A stretch of DNA of 64,000 nucleotides, taken from QQUJ01 sp050287605. Lineage in GTDB: Bacteria > Pseudomonadota > Gammaproteobacteria > QQUJ01. The notes beneath the pieces were generated by a model. That model had not been told where the DNA came from. It did no database searches and was given only the letters and a program-made list of their open reading frames with translations. The position numbers were made by a program, and so were the translations under genes. The stretch's first letter is position 1. Each line of letters opens with the position of its first letter. The stretch covers positions 1-64,000 of the forward strand of contig JBNKCG010000079.1 in assembly GCA_050287605.1 (NCBI GenBank), given 5' to 3'. Positions 28,561 to 38,584 of the stretch are shown here, piece after piece.

Positions 28561-29820
28561 ATGACAGCTGTGCCAACCGTGTTCCCTTCATCCCCTTCCT
28601 GGGAAGATGAAGGAACGAGCCGCATCCCCTTTCTCGCCTACACCAGCGACGAACTGCACAAACGCGAGTTGGAGCGCTTCTTCTATCGCGACCATTGGTG
28701 TTACGTCGGACTGGAGGCCGAGATCCCCGAACCCGGCGACTTCAAACGCACCATGGTGGGCGAGCGTTCGGTAATCATGGCGCGCGACAACGACGGCGAA
28801 ATCCGGGTATTCGAAAATGTCTGCGCCCATCGCGGCATGCGCTTCTGCCGCACGCGCCACGGCAACAACAAAGAGTTCGTCTGCCCCTACCACCAATGGA
28901 GCTACACGCTCAAGGGCGACCTGCAGGGCGTGCCGTTCCGCCGCGGCGTCAAACGCGACGGCAAGGTCAACGGCGGCATGCCGGCCGATTTCCGCCTCGA
29001 AGATCACGGCCTGACTCAGCTCCAGGTCGCTTCACGCGGCGGCGTGGTCTTCGCCTCGTTCGATCCCGACGTGGTGCCGTTCGAGGAGTATCTGGGGCCG
29101 ACCATCCTCGAATACTTCGACCGCCTCTTCAACGGCCGCAAGCTGAAGATCCTCGGCTACAACCGCCAGCGCATTCCGGGCAACTGGAAGCTGATGCAGG
29201 AGAACATCAAAGACCCCTACCATCCCGGCCTGCTGCACACCTGGTTCGTCACCTTCGGTCTATGGCGCGCCGACAACAAAGCCGCACTCAAGATGGACAA
29301 ACACCACCGCCACGCCGCGATGATCTCCACCCGCGGCCAGGCCGGCAAGGCCGAACAGGTGACACAGGTGTCGAGCTTCAAGGAGCAGATGCAGCTCAAC
29401 GACAAACGCCTGCTCGACATCGTGCCCGAACCGTGGTGGGGCGAGCCGACCGTGGTGATGACTACCGTCTTCCCCAGCGTGATCCTGCAGCAGCAGGTCA
29501 ACAGCGTCTCCACGCGCCACATCCAGCCGCGCGGTCACGGCGGTTTCGACTTCGTCTGGACGCACTTCGGTTTCGAAGACGACGACGAGGAGATGACGCG
29601 CCGCCGCCTGGTTCAGGCCAACCTGTTCGGCCCCGCCGGTTTCGTCTCCGCCGACGATGGCGAAGTGATCGAGTTTTCGCAGGAGGGATTCGAGAGCAAA
29701 CCGTTTCACCGTTCGCTCGCCGAACTCGGCGGGCGCGAGGTGGGCGACACCGACCACATGGTGACCGAAACCCTGATCCGCGGCATGTACCGCTACTGGC
29801 GCGAGGTGATGGAGAAATGA
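28561..29820 (+). CDS. nagG: Salicylate 5-hydroxylase, large oxygenase subunit
   Basis: This 419-residue alpha subunit of a Rieske non-haem iron oxygenase hydroxylates salicylate to gentisate. The Rieske ligands are C-A-H-R and C-P-Y-H (ENVCAHRGMRFC...EFVCPYHQW). The mononuclear iron motif is D-x2-H-x4-H in NIKDPYHPGLLHTW. The N-terminal WCYVGLEAEIPEPGDFKRT and the C-terminal HMVTETLIRGMYRYWREVM match NagG closely. The stop overlaps the nagH start as ATGA. Confidence 0.96.
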   Translation: MTAVPTVFPSSPSWEDEGTSRIPFLAYTSDELHKRELERFFYRDHWCYVGLEAEIPEPGDFKRTMVGERSVIMARDNDGEIRVFENVCAHRGMRFCRTRHGNNKEFVCPYHQWSYTLKGDLQGVPFRRGVKRDGKVNGGMPADFRLEDHGLTQLQVASRGGVVFASFDPDVVPFEEYLGPTILEYFDRLFNGRKLKILGYNRQRIPGNWKLMQENIKDPYHPGLLHTWFVTFGLWRADNKAALKMDKHHRHAAMISTRGQAGKAEQVTQVSSFKEQMQLNDKRLLDIVPEPWWGEPTVVMTTVFPSVILQQQVNSVSTRHIQPRGHGGFDFVWTHFGFEDDDEEMTRRRLVQANLFGPAGFVSADDGEVIEFSQEGFESKPFHRSLAELGGREVGDTDHMVTETLIRGMYRYWREVMEK

Positions 29821-30293
29821 ACATGCAATTCACCGACTACCTGCAACTCGGCCGCCTCTATTCCGACTACGCCAGCGCTGTCGATTCCGGCGACTGGGAT
29901 CTGTGGCCCGAGTTCTTCACCGACGACTGCATCTACCGCATCCAGCCGCGCGAAAACCACGAACGCGGCCTGCCGCTGGCGACGCTCTCGCTGGAAAGCA
30001 AGGGCATGCTCAAGGACCGCGTCTACGGCATCCGCGAAACGCTGTTCCACGACCCCTACTACCAGCGTCACGTGGTGGGTGCACCGCTGATTCACAAGGC
30101 CGACGGCGACCGCTTCGAATGCGATGCCAACTACGCGGTGTTCCGCACCAAGCTCTCCGAGCTGTCCACGGTGTTCAACGTGGGGCGTTACGTGGACACG
30201 GTGGTACGCACCGACGACGGGTTCAAATTTGCCGCGCGCCACTGCATCTACGACAGCGAGATGATCCCCAACTCCATCATCTATCCGATCTGA
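29817..30293 (+). CDS. nagH: Salicylate 5-hydroxylase, small oxygenase subunit
   Basis: This 158-residue beta subunit has the SnoaL/NTF2-like fold of ring-hydroxylating dioxygenase small chains: LYSDYASAVDSGDWDLWPEFFTDDCIYRI at the start and ARHCIYDSEMIPNSIIYPI at the end. It stabilises the NagG trimer. The start chosen overlaps the nagG stop (ATGA); a second ATG two codons later is possible. Confidence 0.94.
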   Translation: MNMQFTDYLQLGRLYSDYASAVDSGDWDLWPEFFTDDCIYRIQPRENHERGLPLATLSLESKGMLKDRVYGIRETLFHDPYYQRHVVGAPLIHKADGDRFECDANYAVFRTKLSELSTVFNVGRYVDTVVRTDDGFKFAARHCIYDSEMIPNSIIYPI

Positions 30294-30320
30294 CAAGACA
30301 CCGCCGAGGAGGAAAACACC

Positions 30321-31049
30321 ATGACCGACACCTACGTTCTGATTCACGGCGCCTGCCACACCGGAGCGGAGCTGGAACCCACTGCATCGTACCTGCGCGA
30401 AGCCGGCCATCAAGTGCACTGCCCAACCCTGGCCGGTAACCGGCCGCAAGATGACCGGGCGACATCCACTCTGGCGGATGCCATCGCTTCGGCCGTCGAC
30501 TACATCGACGAATACGATCTGCGGGATGTCCGGTTACTGGGCCACAGCTACGGCGGTATGGTGATCTCAGGGGTGGTCAATACCATTCCGGATCGCATCC
30601 GCCGGCTGATCTACTGGAACGCCTTCGTCCCCAGGAGCGGCGAATCTCTGCTCGACCTGGTGCCGCCGCACTACAAGGCGTTGTTCGTCGAAATGGCGAA
30701 GAGCAACAACAATGCCGTCACGTTCCCGTTTCCGATCTTTCGCGAAGCGTTCATCAACGATGCGGACCTGGTAGCGGCTGAAACCGCCTACGCCAAACTC
30801 AACCTGCAGCCGTTCAACACCTTTGCCGAACCGATCTCCCTCAAAACCGAACTGGCCGACATCGCGGTCGGCAAATCCTACCTGAACGGATTGCAGGACA
30901 CGGCGCTTCCCAAGAGCCACGGCTGGCATCCGCGGCTGTCCGAACGTCTGGGGTTGTTCCGCCTGGTCGAATGTCCCGGCAGCCACGAGCTCTGCTTCAC
31001 CAATCCGCAACTGTTGGCGGAAAAGATCATCGAGGCGGGACGGGACTGA
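30321..31049 (+). CDS. Alpha/beta hydrolase inside the salicylate operon
   Basis: This 242-residue hydrolase has the oxyanion-hole block YVLIHGACHTGAELEP, the nucleophile elbow LLGHSYGGMV and the C-terminal catalytic histidine in CPGSHELCFTNP. It resembles the small-esterase branch that includes plant methyl-salicylate esterase, where the LVHGACH start is characteristic. It lies between the oxygenase subunits and their ferredoxin, so it is co-expressed with salicylate hydroxylation. An esterase that releases salicylate from an ester is the best guess. Gentisate pathway operons do not normally need such an enzyme. Confidence 0.82.
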   Translation: MTDTYVLIHGACHTGAELEPTASYLREAGHQVHCPTLAGNRPQDDRATSTLADAIASAVDYIDEYDLRDVRLLGHSYGGMVISGVVNTIPDRIRRLIYWNAFVPRSGESLLDLVPPHYKALFVEMAKSNNNAVTFPFPIFREAFINDADLVAAETAYAKLNLQPFNTFAEPISLKTELADIAVGKSYLNGLQDTALPKSHGWHPRLSERLGLFRLVECPGSHELCFTNPQLLAEKIIEAGRD

Positions 31050-31070
31050 CCTGTGCACCGGGAGACAACC

Positions 31071-31388
31071 ATGAACGACAAACACTGGATCGATGTCGCA
31101 GCGCTCGCCGATCTGCCGGAGGAAGACGTCGTCGGGGTCGAGGCAGGCGGCCGCGACGTCGCCCTCTACCGCATCGACGGCGAGGTCTACGCCACGCACA
31201 ACATCTGCACCCACGGACATGCGCGGCTGTGCGACGGCTTTCTCGAAGGTCACGAGATCGAATGCCCGCTGCACCAGGGCAAGTTCGACATACGTTCGGG
31301 GCAACCGACGTGCGATCCGGTCACCGACGCCATCGCGACCTATCCCGTCAAAATTGAAAACGGCCGCGTGTTCATCGCCGTCGCCTGA
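31071..31388 (+). CDS. nagAb: Rieske ferredoxin of salicylate 5-hydroxylase
   Basis: This 105-residue [2Fe-2S] Rieske ferredoxin carries electrons from NagAa to NagGH. The ligands are in NICTHGHARLCDG and EIECPLHQGKFDI (C-x-H ... C-x2-H). The ATG at 31071 follows GGGAGA; an in-frame start six codons earlier is less likely. It matches NahAb/NagAb proteins. Confidence 0.94.
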   Translation: MNDKHWIDVAALADLPEEDVVGVEAGGRDVALYRIDGEVYATHNICTHGHARLCDGFLEGHEIECPLHQGKFDIRSGQPTCDPVTDAIATYPVKIENGRVFIAVA

Positions 31389-31411
31389 CCGTCACCCGTC
31401 TGGAAACAATC

Positions 31412-32062
31412 ATGAAGCCCGTTCTCCACAACTACTTCCGCAGTTCCTCCTCCTACCGCGTGCGCATTGCGCTGGGGCTCAAAGGGTTGGACTACGACTA
31501 CGTTGCGGTCCACCTCAACCGCAACGGCGGCGAGCAGTTCTCTGACGACTTCAAGCGTCTCAATCCGCACGCACTGGTTCCCGTTTACGATGACGGCCAT
31601 ACCCAGATCAGCCAGTCCCTGGCGATACTGGAATACCTGGACGAAACGCATCCCACCCCGCCCCTGCTGCCCTCCAACCCGCGGGACCGCGGCTACGTAC
31701 GCAGCCTCGCACTGGCTGTCGCCTGCGAGATCCATCCGCTCAACAATCTGCGGGTACTCAAGTTCCTGACCGGGGAGTTGCAACTGACCGAGGCTGCGAA
31801 GACCCGCTGGATTCACCACTGGATCGCGCTCGGACTGGAGGCATTGGAAACGCAGATCGCGGCTTCGCCGCTGCGCGGGCGTTTCTGCTGCGGCGACAGT
31901 CCCACGCTCGCAGACTGCTGCCTGGTCCCGCAGCTGTTCAACGCTGCCCGCTTCCAGGTCGACCTGCAGCCCTACCCGACGCTGCGCGCGATCGATGGCG
32001 CGTGTGCTTCATTGGACGCGTTTCAACGGGCGCACCCGAGCCGGCAACCCGACGCGGAGTAG
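31412..32062 (+). CDS. nagL: Maleylpyruvate isomerase, zeta-class GST type
   Basis: This 216-residue glutathione-dependent enzyme isomerises maleylpyruvate to fumarylpyruvate. The N-terminal thioredoxin fold has the zeta-class signature NYFRSSSSYRVRIALGLKGL, then QSLAILEYLDE. The C-terminal helical domain includes CCGDSPTLADCCLVPQLFNA. It supplies the substrate of NagK. It is the last gene of the operon and its stop lies 23 bp from the convergent activator gene. Confidence 0.95.
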   Translation: MKPVLHNYFRSSSSYRVRIALGLKGLDYDYVAVHLNRNGGEQFSDDFKRLNPHALVPVYDDGHTQISQSLAILEYLDETHPTPPLLPSNPRDRGYVRSLALAVACEIHPLNNLRVLKFLTGELQLTEAAKTRWIHHWIALGLEALETQIAASPLRGRFCCGDSPTLADCCLVPQLFNAARFQVDLQPYPTLRAIDGACASLDAFQRAHPSRQPDAE

Positions 32063-32084
32063 CGTCCTCGCACTCCACGGGTAT

Positions 32085-33875
<1,791 letters not shown>

Positions 33876-33905
33876 GGTTGTTTCCTCGCGGCAGTTGAGT
33901 TGATG

Positions 33906-33940
33906 AATTTATTAAACCCGACTCGGGAAGTTAACAAATT
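33906..33940. promoter_or_regulatory. Nested inverted repeat, likely upstream activating sequence
   Basis: The arms AATTTATTAA (33906-33915) and TTAACAAATT (33931-33940) match at 9 of 10 positions. Between them CCCGA-C-TCGGG (33917-33927) is a second, perfect palindrome. Its centre lies about 175 bp upstream of the start predicted from the sigma-54 promoter at 34071, a normal activator distance, and about 45 bp before the activator gene. Confidence 0.6.
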
Positions 33941-33986
33941 TATTCACTCCTCGACGAGGCCGTTCGATGGTGCGCTGCCGCACCCG

Positions 33987-34004
33987 CGGCCCCCGGGCGG
34001 GCCG
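33987..34004. repeat. GC hairpin in the activator-aldehyde dehydrogenase intergenic region
   Basis: CGGCCC and GGGCCG flank a 6-nt loop, followed 10 bp later by a TTTTT run on the plus strand. It could terminate leftover transcription toward the dehydrogenase or be incidental to a GC-rich stretch. Confidence 0.3.
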
Positions 34005-34070
34005 GTACCGTATGTTTTTGGACTGGTGCGGTGACATACCGCATTGCAGCAGTCACTAACCCGACAAAGC

Positions 34071-34086
34071 TGGCACATCGCTTGCC
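34071..34086 (+). promoter_or_regulatory. Sigma-54 promoter of the aldehyde dehydrogenase/vanillate cluster
   Basis: TGGCACATCGCTTGCC fits TGGCACR-N4-TTGCW except for its last base. The expected start is near 34098, 74 nt before the GTG at 34172. It is the cognate promoter for the divergent XylR/DmpR-type activator. Confidence 0.85.
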
Positions 34087-34100
34087 CTATTAAGCTGCCA

Positions 34101-34114
34101 TTGACATTTGTCAA
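34101..34114. promoter_or_regulatory. FNR/Anr-like palindrome at the transcription start
   Basis: TTGACATTTGTCAA is a perfect 5-bp inverted repeat with a 4-nt centre. It differs from the FNR consensus TTGAT-N4-ATCAA only by one symmetric substitution. It covers the predicted start, so a protein bound here would repress. Confidence 0.45.
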
Positions 34115-34171
34115 CGCCGAAATGCGATCACAACGCAACACGGTGGCCACCATTCACAGAGGAGAGAGATC

Positions 34172-35647
34172 GTGTTGGATACAACCAAAAGTGGCCTGCT
34201 GGCCAACGCGCCCTGGACCGGGAATATCTACAACGGCTCGTGGGAACCTGCTACCGGAGGGACCGGTGAAGTGGCCGAGCCGGCCACCGGCGAGGTGATG
34301 ACCCAGGTAGGTCTGGGCAATGCGGCGGATATCGCCATCGCCGCACGGGCTGCGGCACAGGCCCAGAAAACCTGGGCAGGAACAGACCCCAGGGAGAAGA
34401 ACCGAATCTTTCTCGCCGCCGCCGCGGCACTGGAGGCCGACAAGGAGGAACTCGCCCAGTGGATCGCCCGTGAGACCGGCGGCATTCTGCCCAAGGCGGA
34501 GGTCGAGGTACGCGAGGCCGGGGTAATCCTGCAGCTCGCGGCCGCCATGTCGTTAGAGCCCCAGGGCCAAGTATTGCCCAGCCCGGGTGGCCGTTTGAGC
34601 TATGCGCGGCGCATGCCCCTCGGTGTGGTGGGCGTCATTTCGCCGTTCAACTTCCCCCTGATCCTGTCGATGCGGGCGGTGGCGCCGGCACTGGCCACCG
34701 GCAACGCGGTGGTGCTCAAGCCCGATCCGCGTACCCCGGTGACGGGCGGCTTCATCATCGCCCGCCTCTTCGAGCAGGCCGGCCTGCCCGCCGGGCTGCT
34801 GCACGTGATCCCCGGTGGTGCGGACGCCGGCGAGGCGCTGTGCACCGATCCCCACATCCGCATGGTCTCGTTCACCGGTTCCACCGCCGTGGGTCGCCGG
34901 GTGGGCGAACTGGCGGGCAAACACCTCAAGAAGGTGTCGCTGGAGCTGGGGGGCAAGAACTCGCTCATCGTCCGCGAAGATGCCGATCTGGATGCCGCCG
35001 CCAGCAACGCCGCCTGGGGTGCCTGGCTGCACCAGGGTCAGATCTGTATGGCCACGGGCCGGATCCTCGCCCATGAATCCATCGCCGCCGAACTGACCGC
35101 CAAACTGGTGGAGAAGGCGCGTCATCTGCCGGTGGGCAATCCCGCGACCGGGCAGGTCGCGTTGGGACCGCTGATCAATGAACGTCAGTGCCAGCGGGTC
35201 GACGAGATCGTACAGGACAGCGTCAAGGCCGGCGCCAAGTTGGAGGTCGGCGGTGAGCGCGACGGGGCTTTCTATAAACCCACGGTGCTGACCGGCGTAA
35301 CGCCCTCCATGCGCGCCTTCCGCGAAGAGTTCTTCGGGCCCGTTGCCAGCGTCATCACCTTCGCCACCGACGACGAGGCAGTGGAGCTGGCCAACGACAC
35401 CGAATACGGGCTGTCGGCCGCCATCATTTCGCGCGACGTGGGCCGCGCCATGGCGATGGGCGAGCGCTTGCACAGTGGCCTGCTGCACATCAACGACCAG
35501 ACCGTCGGCGACGAATGCGTCAACAGCTTTGGCGGCTGCGGCGCTTCGGGCAACGGCAACGCCATCGGTGGGCCAGCGAACTGGGAGCTGTTTTCCGAGT
35601 GGCGTTGGGTAACCGTGAAAAACGCCCCACCCGCCTATCCATTCTGA
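34172..35647 (+). CDS. Aryl aldehyde dehydrogenase (benzaldehyde/vanillin type)
   Basis: This 491-residue NAD(P)+-dependent dehydrogenase oxidises an aromatic aldehyde to its acid. Family blocks are ISPFNFPLILSMRAVAPALATGNAVVLKPDP, SFTGSTAVGR, the general base in LELGGKNSLIV, and the catalytic cysteine in LHQGQICMATGR, a context typical of benzaldehyde and vanillin dehydrogenases. The start is a GTG with AGGAGAGAG upstream. As first gene behind a sigma-54 promoter, it would supply vanillate to VanAB. Benzaldehyde is an equally possible substrate. Confidence 0.9.
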   Translation: MLDTTKSGLLANAPWTGNIYNGSWEPATGGTGEVAEPATGEVMTQVGLGNAADIAIAARAAAQAQKTWAGTDPREKNRIFLAAAAALEADKEELAQWIARETGGILPKAEVEVREAGVILQLAAAMSLEPQGQVLPSPGGRLSYARRMPLGVVGVISPFNFPLILSMRAVAPALATGNAVVLKPDPRTPVTGGFIIARLFEQAGLPAGLLHVIPGGADAGEALCTDPHIRMVSFTGSTAVGRRVGELAGKHLKKVSLELGGKNSLIVREDADLDAAASNAAWGAWLHQGQICMATGRILAHESIAAELTAKLVEKARHLPVGNPATGQVALGPLINERQCQRVDEIVQDSVKAGAKLEVGGERDGAFYKPTVLTGVTPSMRAFREEFFGPVASVITFATDDEAVELANDTEYGLSAAIISRDVGRAMAMGERLHSGLLHINDQTVGDECVNSFGGCGASGNGNAIGGPANWELFSEWRWVTVKNAPPAYPF

Positions 35648-35782
35648 TCGCGTGCTGGTCAGAGTACTGCCGTGACTGGACCACAATCCAGCAGCCATCG
35701 CGCAGTGAACCGGACGGAGGCCAGGGACGGCCCCGGACGGCGTCAGCGTGCAGCGCGTTCAAGTTCGAGAACGGAGGCAAAG

Positions 35783-37642
35783 ATGCCGCAGGCAACCCGC
35801 GATCTGTTCGCCAACTACCGCCCCGTCAGCATCGGTTCGGCACCGGTTGTGATGAATTGCGACGGCAACGGCGTCTGGCATCTCGCATCTCGCGAGCCAC
35901 TGGAGTCTTGGCCGGATCGCATGACCGACAAACTGGTGGAAGGTGCGAAGCAGTATCCTGATCGCACGCTGATCGCGCGCCGTGGGGCCGATGGCGAATG
36001 GAACCACCTCTCCTATGCCGATGTGTTGGAGCGGGTACGCGCCATCGGCCAGGCACTGCTCCAACGTGACCTGTCCGCCGAACGCCCCATCATGATTCTG
36101 TCGGGCAACGATCTGGAGCACTTCCAGCTCTCCCTGGGCGCCATGTACGCGGGAATCCCGCATTGCGCGGTTTCCCCCAACAGCTCGCTGCTGTCCAGCG
36201 ACTTCGCCAAGCTGAAACACATGGCGGGGTTGCTGACGCCGGGATTGGTGTACGCCAGCGATGGCGGACCTTTTGCCAGGGCCATCACCACGGTGTTTCC
36301 AGAGGATGTGGAGATCGTGCTTGCCGCGGGCGAAGTGCCCGGTCGCACCGCCACGCCGCTCGCCGAACTACAGGGCACGCCCGCAACGGAGGCGATCGAC
36401 GCCGCTCATCAGGCGGTGGGCCCCGACACCGTCGCCAAGTTCCTGTTCACCTCGGGCTCCACGAAACTGCCCAAGGCGGTTACCACCACGCAGCGCATGC
36501 TATGCGCCAACCAGCAGATGCTGCTGCAGACGTTCCCCTGTTTCGGCGAGGAACCGCCGGTGCTGCTCGACTGGCTGCCCTGGAACCACACCTTCGGCGG
36601 CAGCCACAACCTGGGGATCGCGCTCTATAACGGCGGCACCTATTACATCAACGATGGCAAGCCCACCGACAAAGGCTTCGCCGAGACCTTACGCAACCTC
36701 AAAGAGATCTCCCCCACCGTTTTCTTCGACGTGCCTAAGGGCTGGGAGCTGCTGGCCGACGCACTCGATCAGGACGAGCAGTTATGCGAGATCTTTTTCG
36801 CCAAGATGAAGCTGTTCTTTTTCGCGGGTGCCGGCCTCTCCCAGGCGGTGTGGGACCATCTCGATCGGCTTTCGGAGGCGCACTGCGGTGGCAAGCGCAT
36901 CCGGGTGATGACCGGGCTGGGCATGACCGAAACCTCGCCGTCGAGCACCTTTTCCACCGGTCCGCTGGTCAAGGCCGGCTACGTGGGGCTGCCGGCGCCG
37001 GGATGCGAGATGAAACTGGTGCCGGTGGACGGCAAGCTGGAGGCGCGCTTCCGTGGCCCGCACGTGATGCCCGGTTATTGGCGTCAGCCCGAACAGACGC
37101 AAGAGGCGTTCGACGAGGAGGGCTACTATTGTACCGGTGATGCGCTGGCCTTCTTCGATCCCTCCCGGCCCGAGATCGGGCTGATGTTCGACGGGCGTAT
37201 CGCGGAGGACTTCAAACTCAGTTCGGGCACCTTCGTCAGCGTGGGCCGGTTGCGGGCGCATCTGATTGCCACCGGCGCGCCGTACGTACAGGATGCGGTG
37301 ATCACCGGGATGAACCGCGACGACGTGGGTGCGATGGTCTTTCCGCGCATGGAGCATTGCCTGAAGCTGTCGGGGCTGCCCACCGATGCCGACGCTCAGA
37401 CCGTGCTGGACAGCCCGGCGGTCATCGAGCATTTCACCACGGCGCTGGCGGAGATCAACGCTGCCGCCACGGGTTCGGCCTCCCGCATCGCCTTTTTGCA
37501 CCTGCTGGTGGAGCCGCCGTCGGTGGATGCACACGAAATTACCGATAAGGGTTCGATCAACCAGCGCGCTGTGCTCACTCGCCGCGCCGGACTGGTGGAC
37601 GCCCTGTACGAGGGCGGCGAAGTGCGGATGATTCGCGCCTGA
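35783..37642 (+). CDS. Feruloyl-CoA synthetase-like AMP-binding ligase
   Basis: From the ATG at 35783 the protein has 619 residues. The AMP-binding core is KFLFTSGSTKLPKAVTTTQRM, followed by LPWNHTFGGSHNLGIALYNGGTYYINDGKP, GLGMTETSP and YYCTGDALAFFD. The C-terminal HEITDKGSINQRAVL carries the lysine region and is typical of feruloyl-CoA synthases. It activates an aromatic or phenylpropenoid acid with CoA. No enoyl-CoA hydratase/aldolase (ech), its usual partner, is in the window; an amidohydrolase follows instead. Confidence 0.88.
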   Translation: MPQATRDLFANYRPVSIGSAPVVMNCDGNGVWHLASREPLESWPDRMTDKLVEGAKQYPDRTLIARRGADGEWNHLSYADVLERVRAIGQALLQRDLSAERPIMILSGNDLEHFQLSLGAMYAGIPHCAVSPNSSLLSSDFAKLKHMAGLLTPGLVYASDGGPFARAITTVFPEDVEIVLAAGEVPGRTATPLAELQGTPATEAIDAAHQAVGPDTVAKFLFTSGSTKLPKAVTTTQRMLCANQQMLLQTFPCFGEEPPVLLDWLPWNHTFGGSHNLGIALYNGGTYYINDGKPTDKGFAETLRNLKEISPTVFFDVPKGWELLADALDQDEQLCEIFFAKMKLFFFAGAGLSQAVWDHLDRLSEAHCGGKRIRVMTGLGMTETSPSSTFSTGPLVKAGYVGLPAPGCEMKLVPVDGKLEARFRGPHVMPGYWRQPEQTQEAFDEEGYYCTGDALAFFDPSRPEIGLMFDGRIAEDFKLSSGTFVSVGRLRAHLIATGAPYVQDAVITGMNRDDVGAMVFPRMEHCLKLSGLPTDADAQTVLDSPAVIEHFTTALAEINAAATGSASRIAFLHLLVEPPSVDAHEITDKGSINQRAVLTRRAGLVDALYEGGEVRMIRA

Positions 37643-37677
37643 CACACAATCCCGCAACGCAGTAACAGGAGTATTTG

Positions 37678-38544
37678 GTGAATATTGACGAACTGGTCGC
37701 CATCGACGTTCATACCCATGCCGAGGTCTCGTGCTGCCAGCCGCCCGATCCCTACGGCGAGGAGTACGATCGCGCGGCCGACCGCTATTTCGGTACCGAG
37801 AAACGCCCCACCATCGCCGAGACCGTGGCCTACTACCGCGAGCGCAAGATCGGCCTGGTGATGTTTGCGGTGGATTGCGAGGCGCAGATCGGCCGTCGCC
37901 GCATTCCCAACGAGGAGATCGCCGAAGCGGCGCAGAAAAACAGCGACATCATGATCGCGTTCGCCAGCGTCGATCCGCACAAAGGCAAGATGGGTGCACG
38001 TGACGCACGCCGGCTGATCGAGGAGTATGGCGTGCGCGGTTTCAAGTTCCACCCCACGATGCAGGGCTTTTCCCCCGACGACCGCATGGCGTGGCCGCTC
38101 TACGAGGTGATCGCCGAGCACGGTCTGCCGGCGATCTTTCACAGCGGTCATTCGGGTATGGGTACCGGCATGCGCGGTGGCGGCGGCGTCAAGTTGGCCT
38201 ACTCTAATCCCATGCATTTGGAGGACGTGGCCATCGATTTTCCCGATATCCAGATCGTCATCGCCCACCCGTCGTGGCCGTGGCAGGACGAAGCGCTTTC
38301 GGTGTGTCTGCACAAGCCCAACGTCTGGATCGATCTATCCGGCTGGTCGCCCAAGTACTTTCCGTCGCAGCTGGTGCACTACGCCAACACGCTGCTCAAG
38401 GACCGCATGTTGTTCGGCACCGATTTTCCGTTGATCACTCCTGATCGCTGGCTGAGGGATTTCGAAGAGGCGGGTTTCAAGCCGGAGAACCGCCAGCGCA
38501 TCCTGAAGGACAACGCGGTGCGCCTGCTGAAGCTGAACCCCTGA
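37678..38544 (+). CDS. Amidohydrolase family protein (ACMSD-like TIM barrel)
   Basis: This 288-residue metal-dependent hydrolase has the N-terminal metal motif IDVHTHAE, KFHPTMQGF, the metal histidine in AIFHSGHSGMG, HPSWPWQDE, and the C-terminal aspartate in FGTDFPLITP. The start chosen is the GTG at 37678 with AGGAG upstream; a TTG one codon earlier is less likely. It lies between the CoA ligase and vanA. Amidohydrolase-2 proteins act as decarboxylases or as hydrolases of beta-ketoacyl-CoA intermediates in phenylpropenoid breakdown; the second role would fit the missing ech. The assignment is inferred from position. Confidence 0.85.
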   Translation: MNIDELVAIDVHTHAEVSCCQPPDPYGEEYDRAADRYFGTEKRPTIAETVAYYRERKIGLVMFAVDCEAQIGRRRIPNEEIAEAAQKNSDIMIAFASVDPHKGKMGARDARRLIEEYGVRGFKFHPTMQGFSPDDRMAWPLYEVIAEHGLPAIFHSGHSGMGTGMRGGGGVKLAYSNPMHLEDVAIDFPDIQIVIAHPSWPWQDEALSVCLHKPNVWIDLSGWSPKYFPSQLVHYANTLLKDRMLFGTDFPLITPDRWLRDFEEAGFKPENRQRILKDNAVRLLKLNP

Positions 38545-38584
38545 AGCATTGCGATCCAGAAAGTCCTGTGAGGAGATGTCCGAG

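Noticed and set aside
35656..35671. Sigma-54-like element TGGTCAGAGTACTGCC before the CoA ligase
   Set aside because: Three consensus positions differ, including the first T of TTGC; the gene is more simply read from the promoter at 34071.
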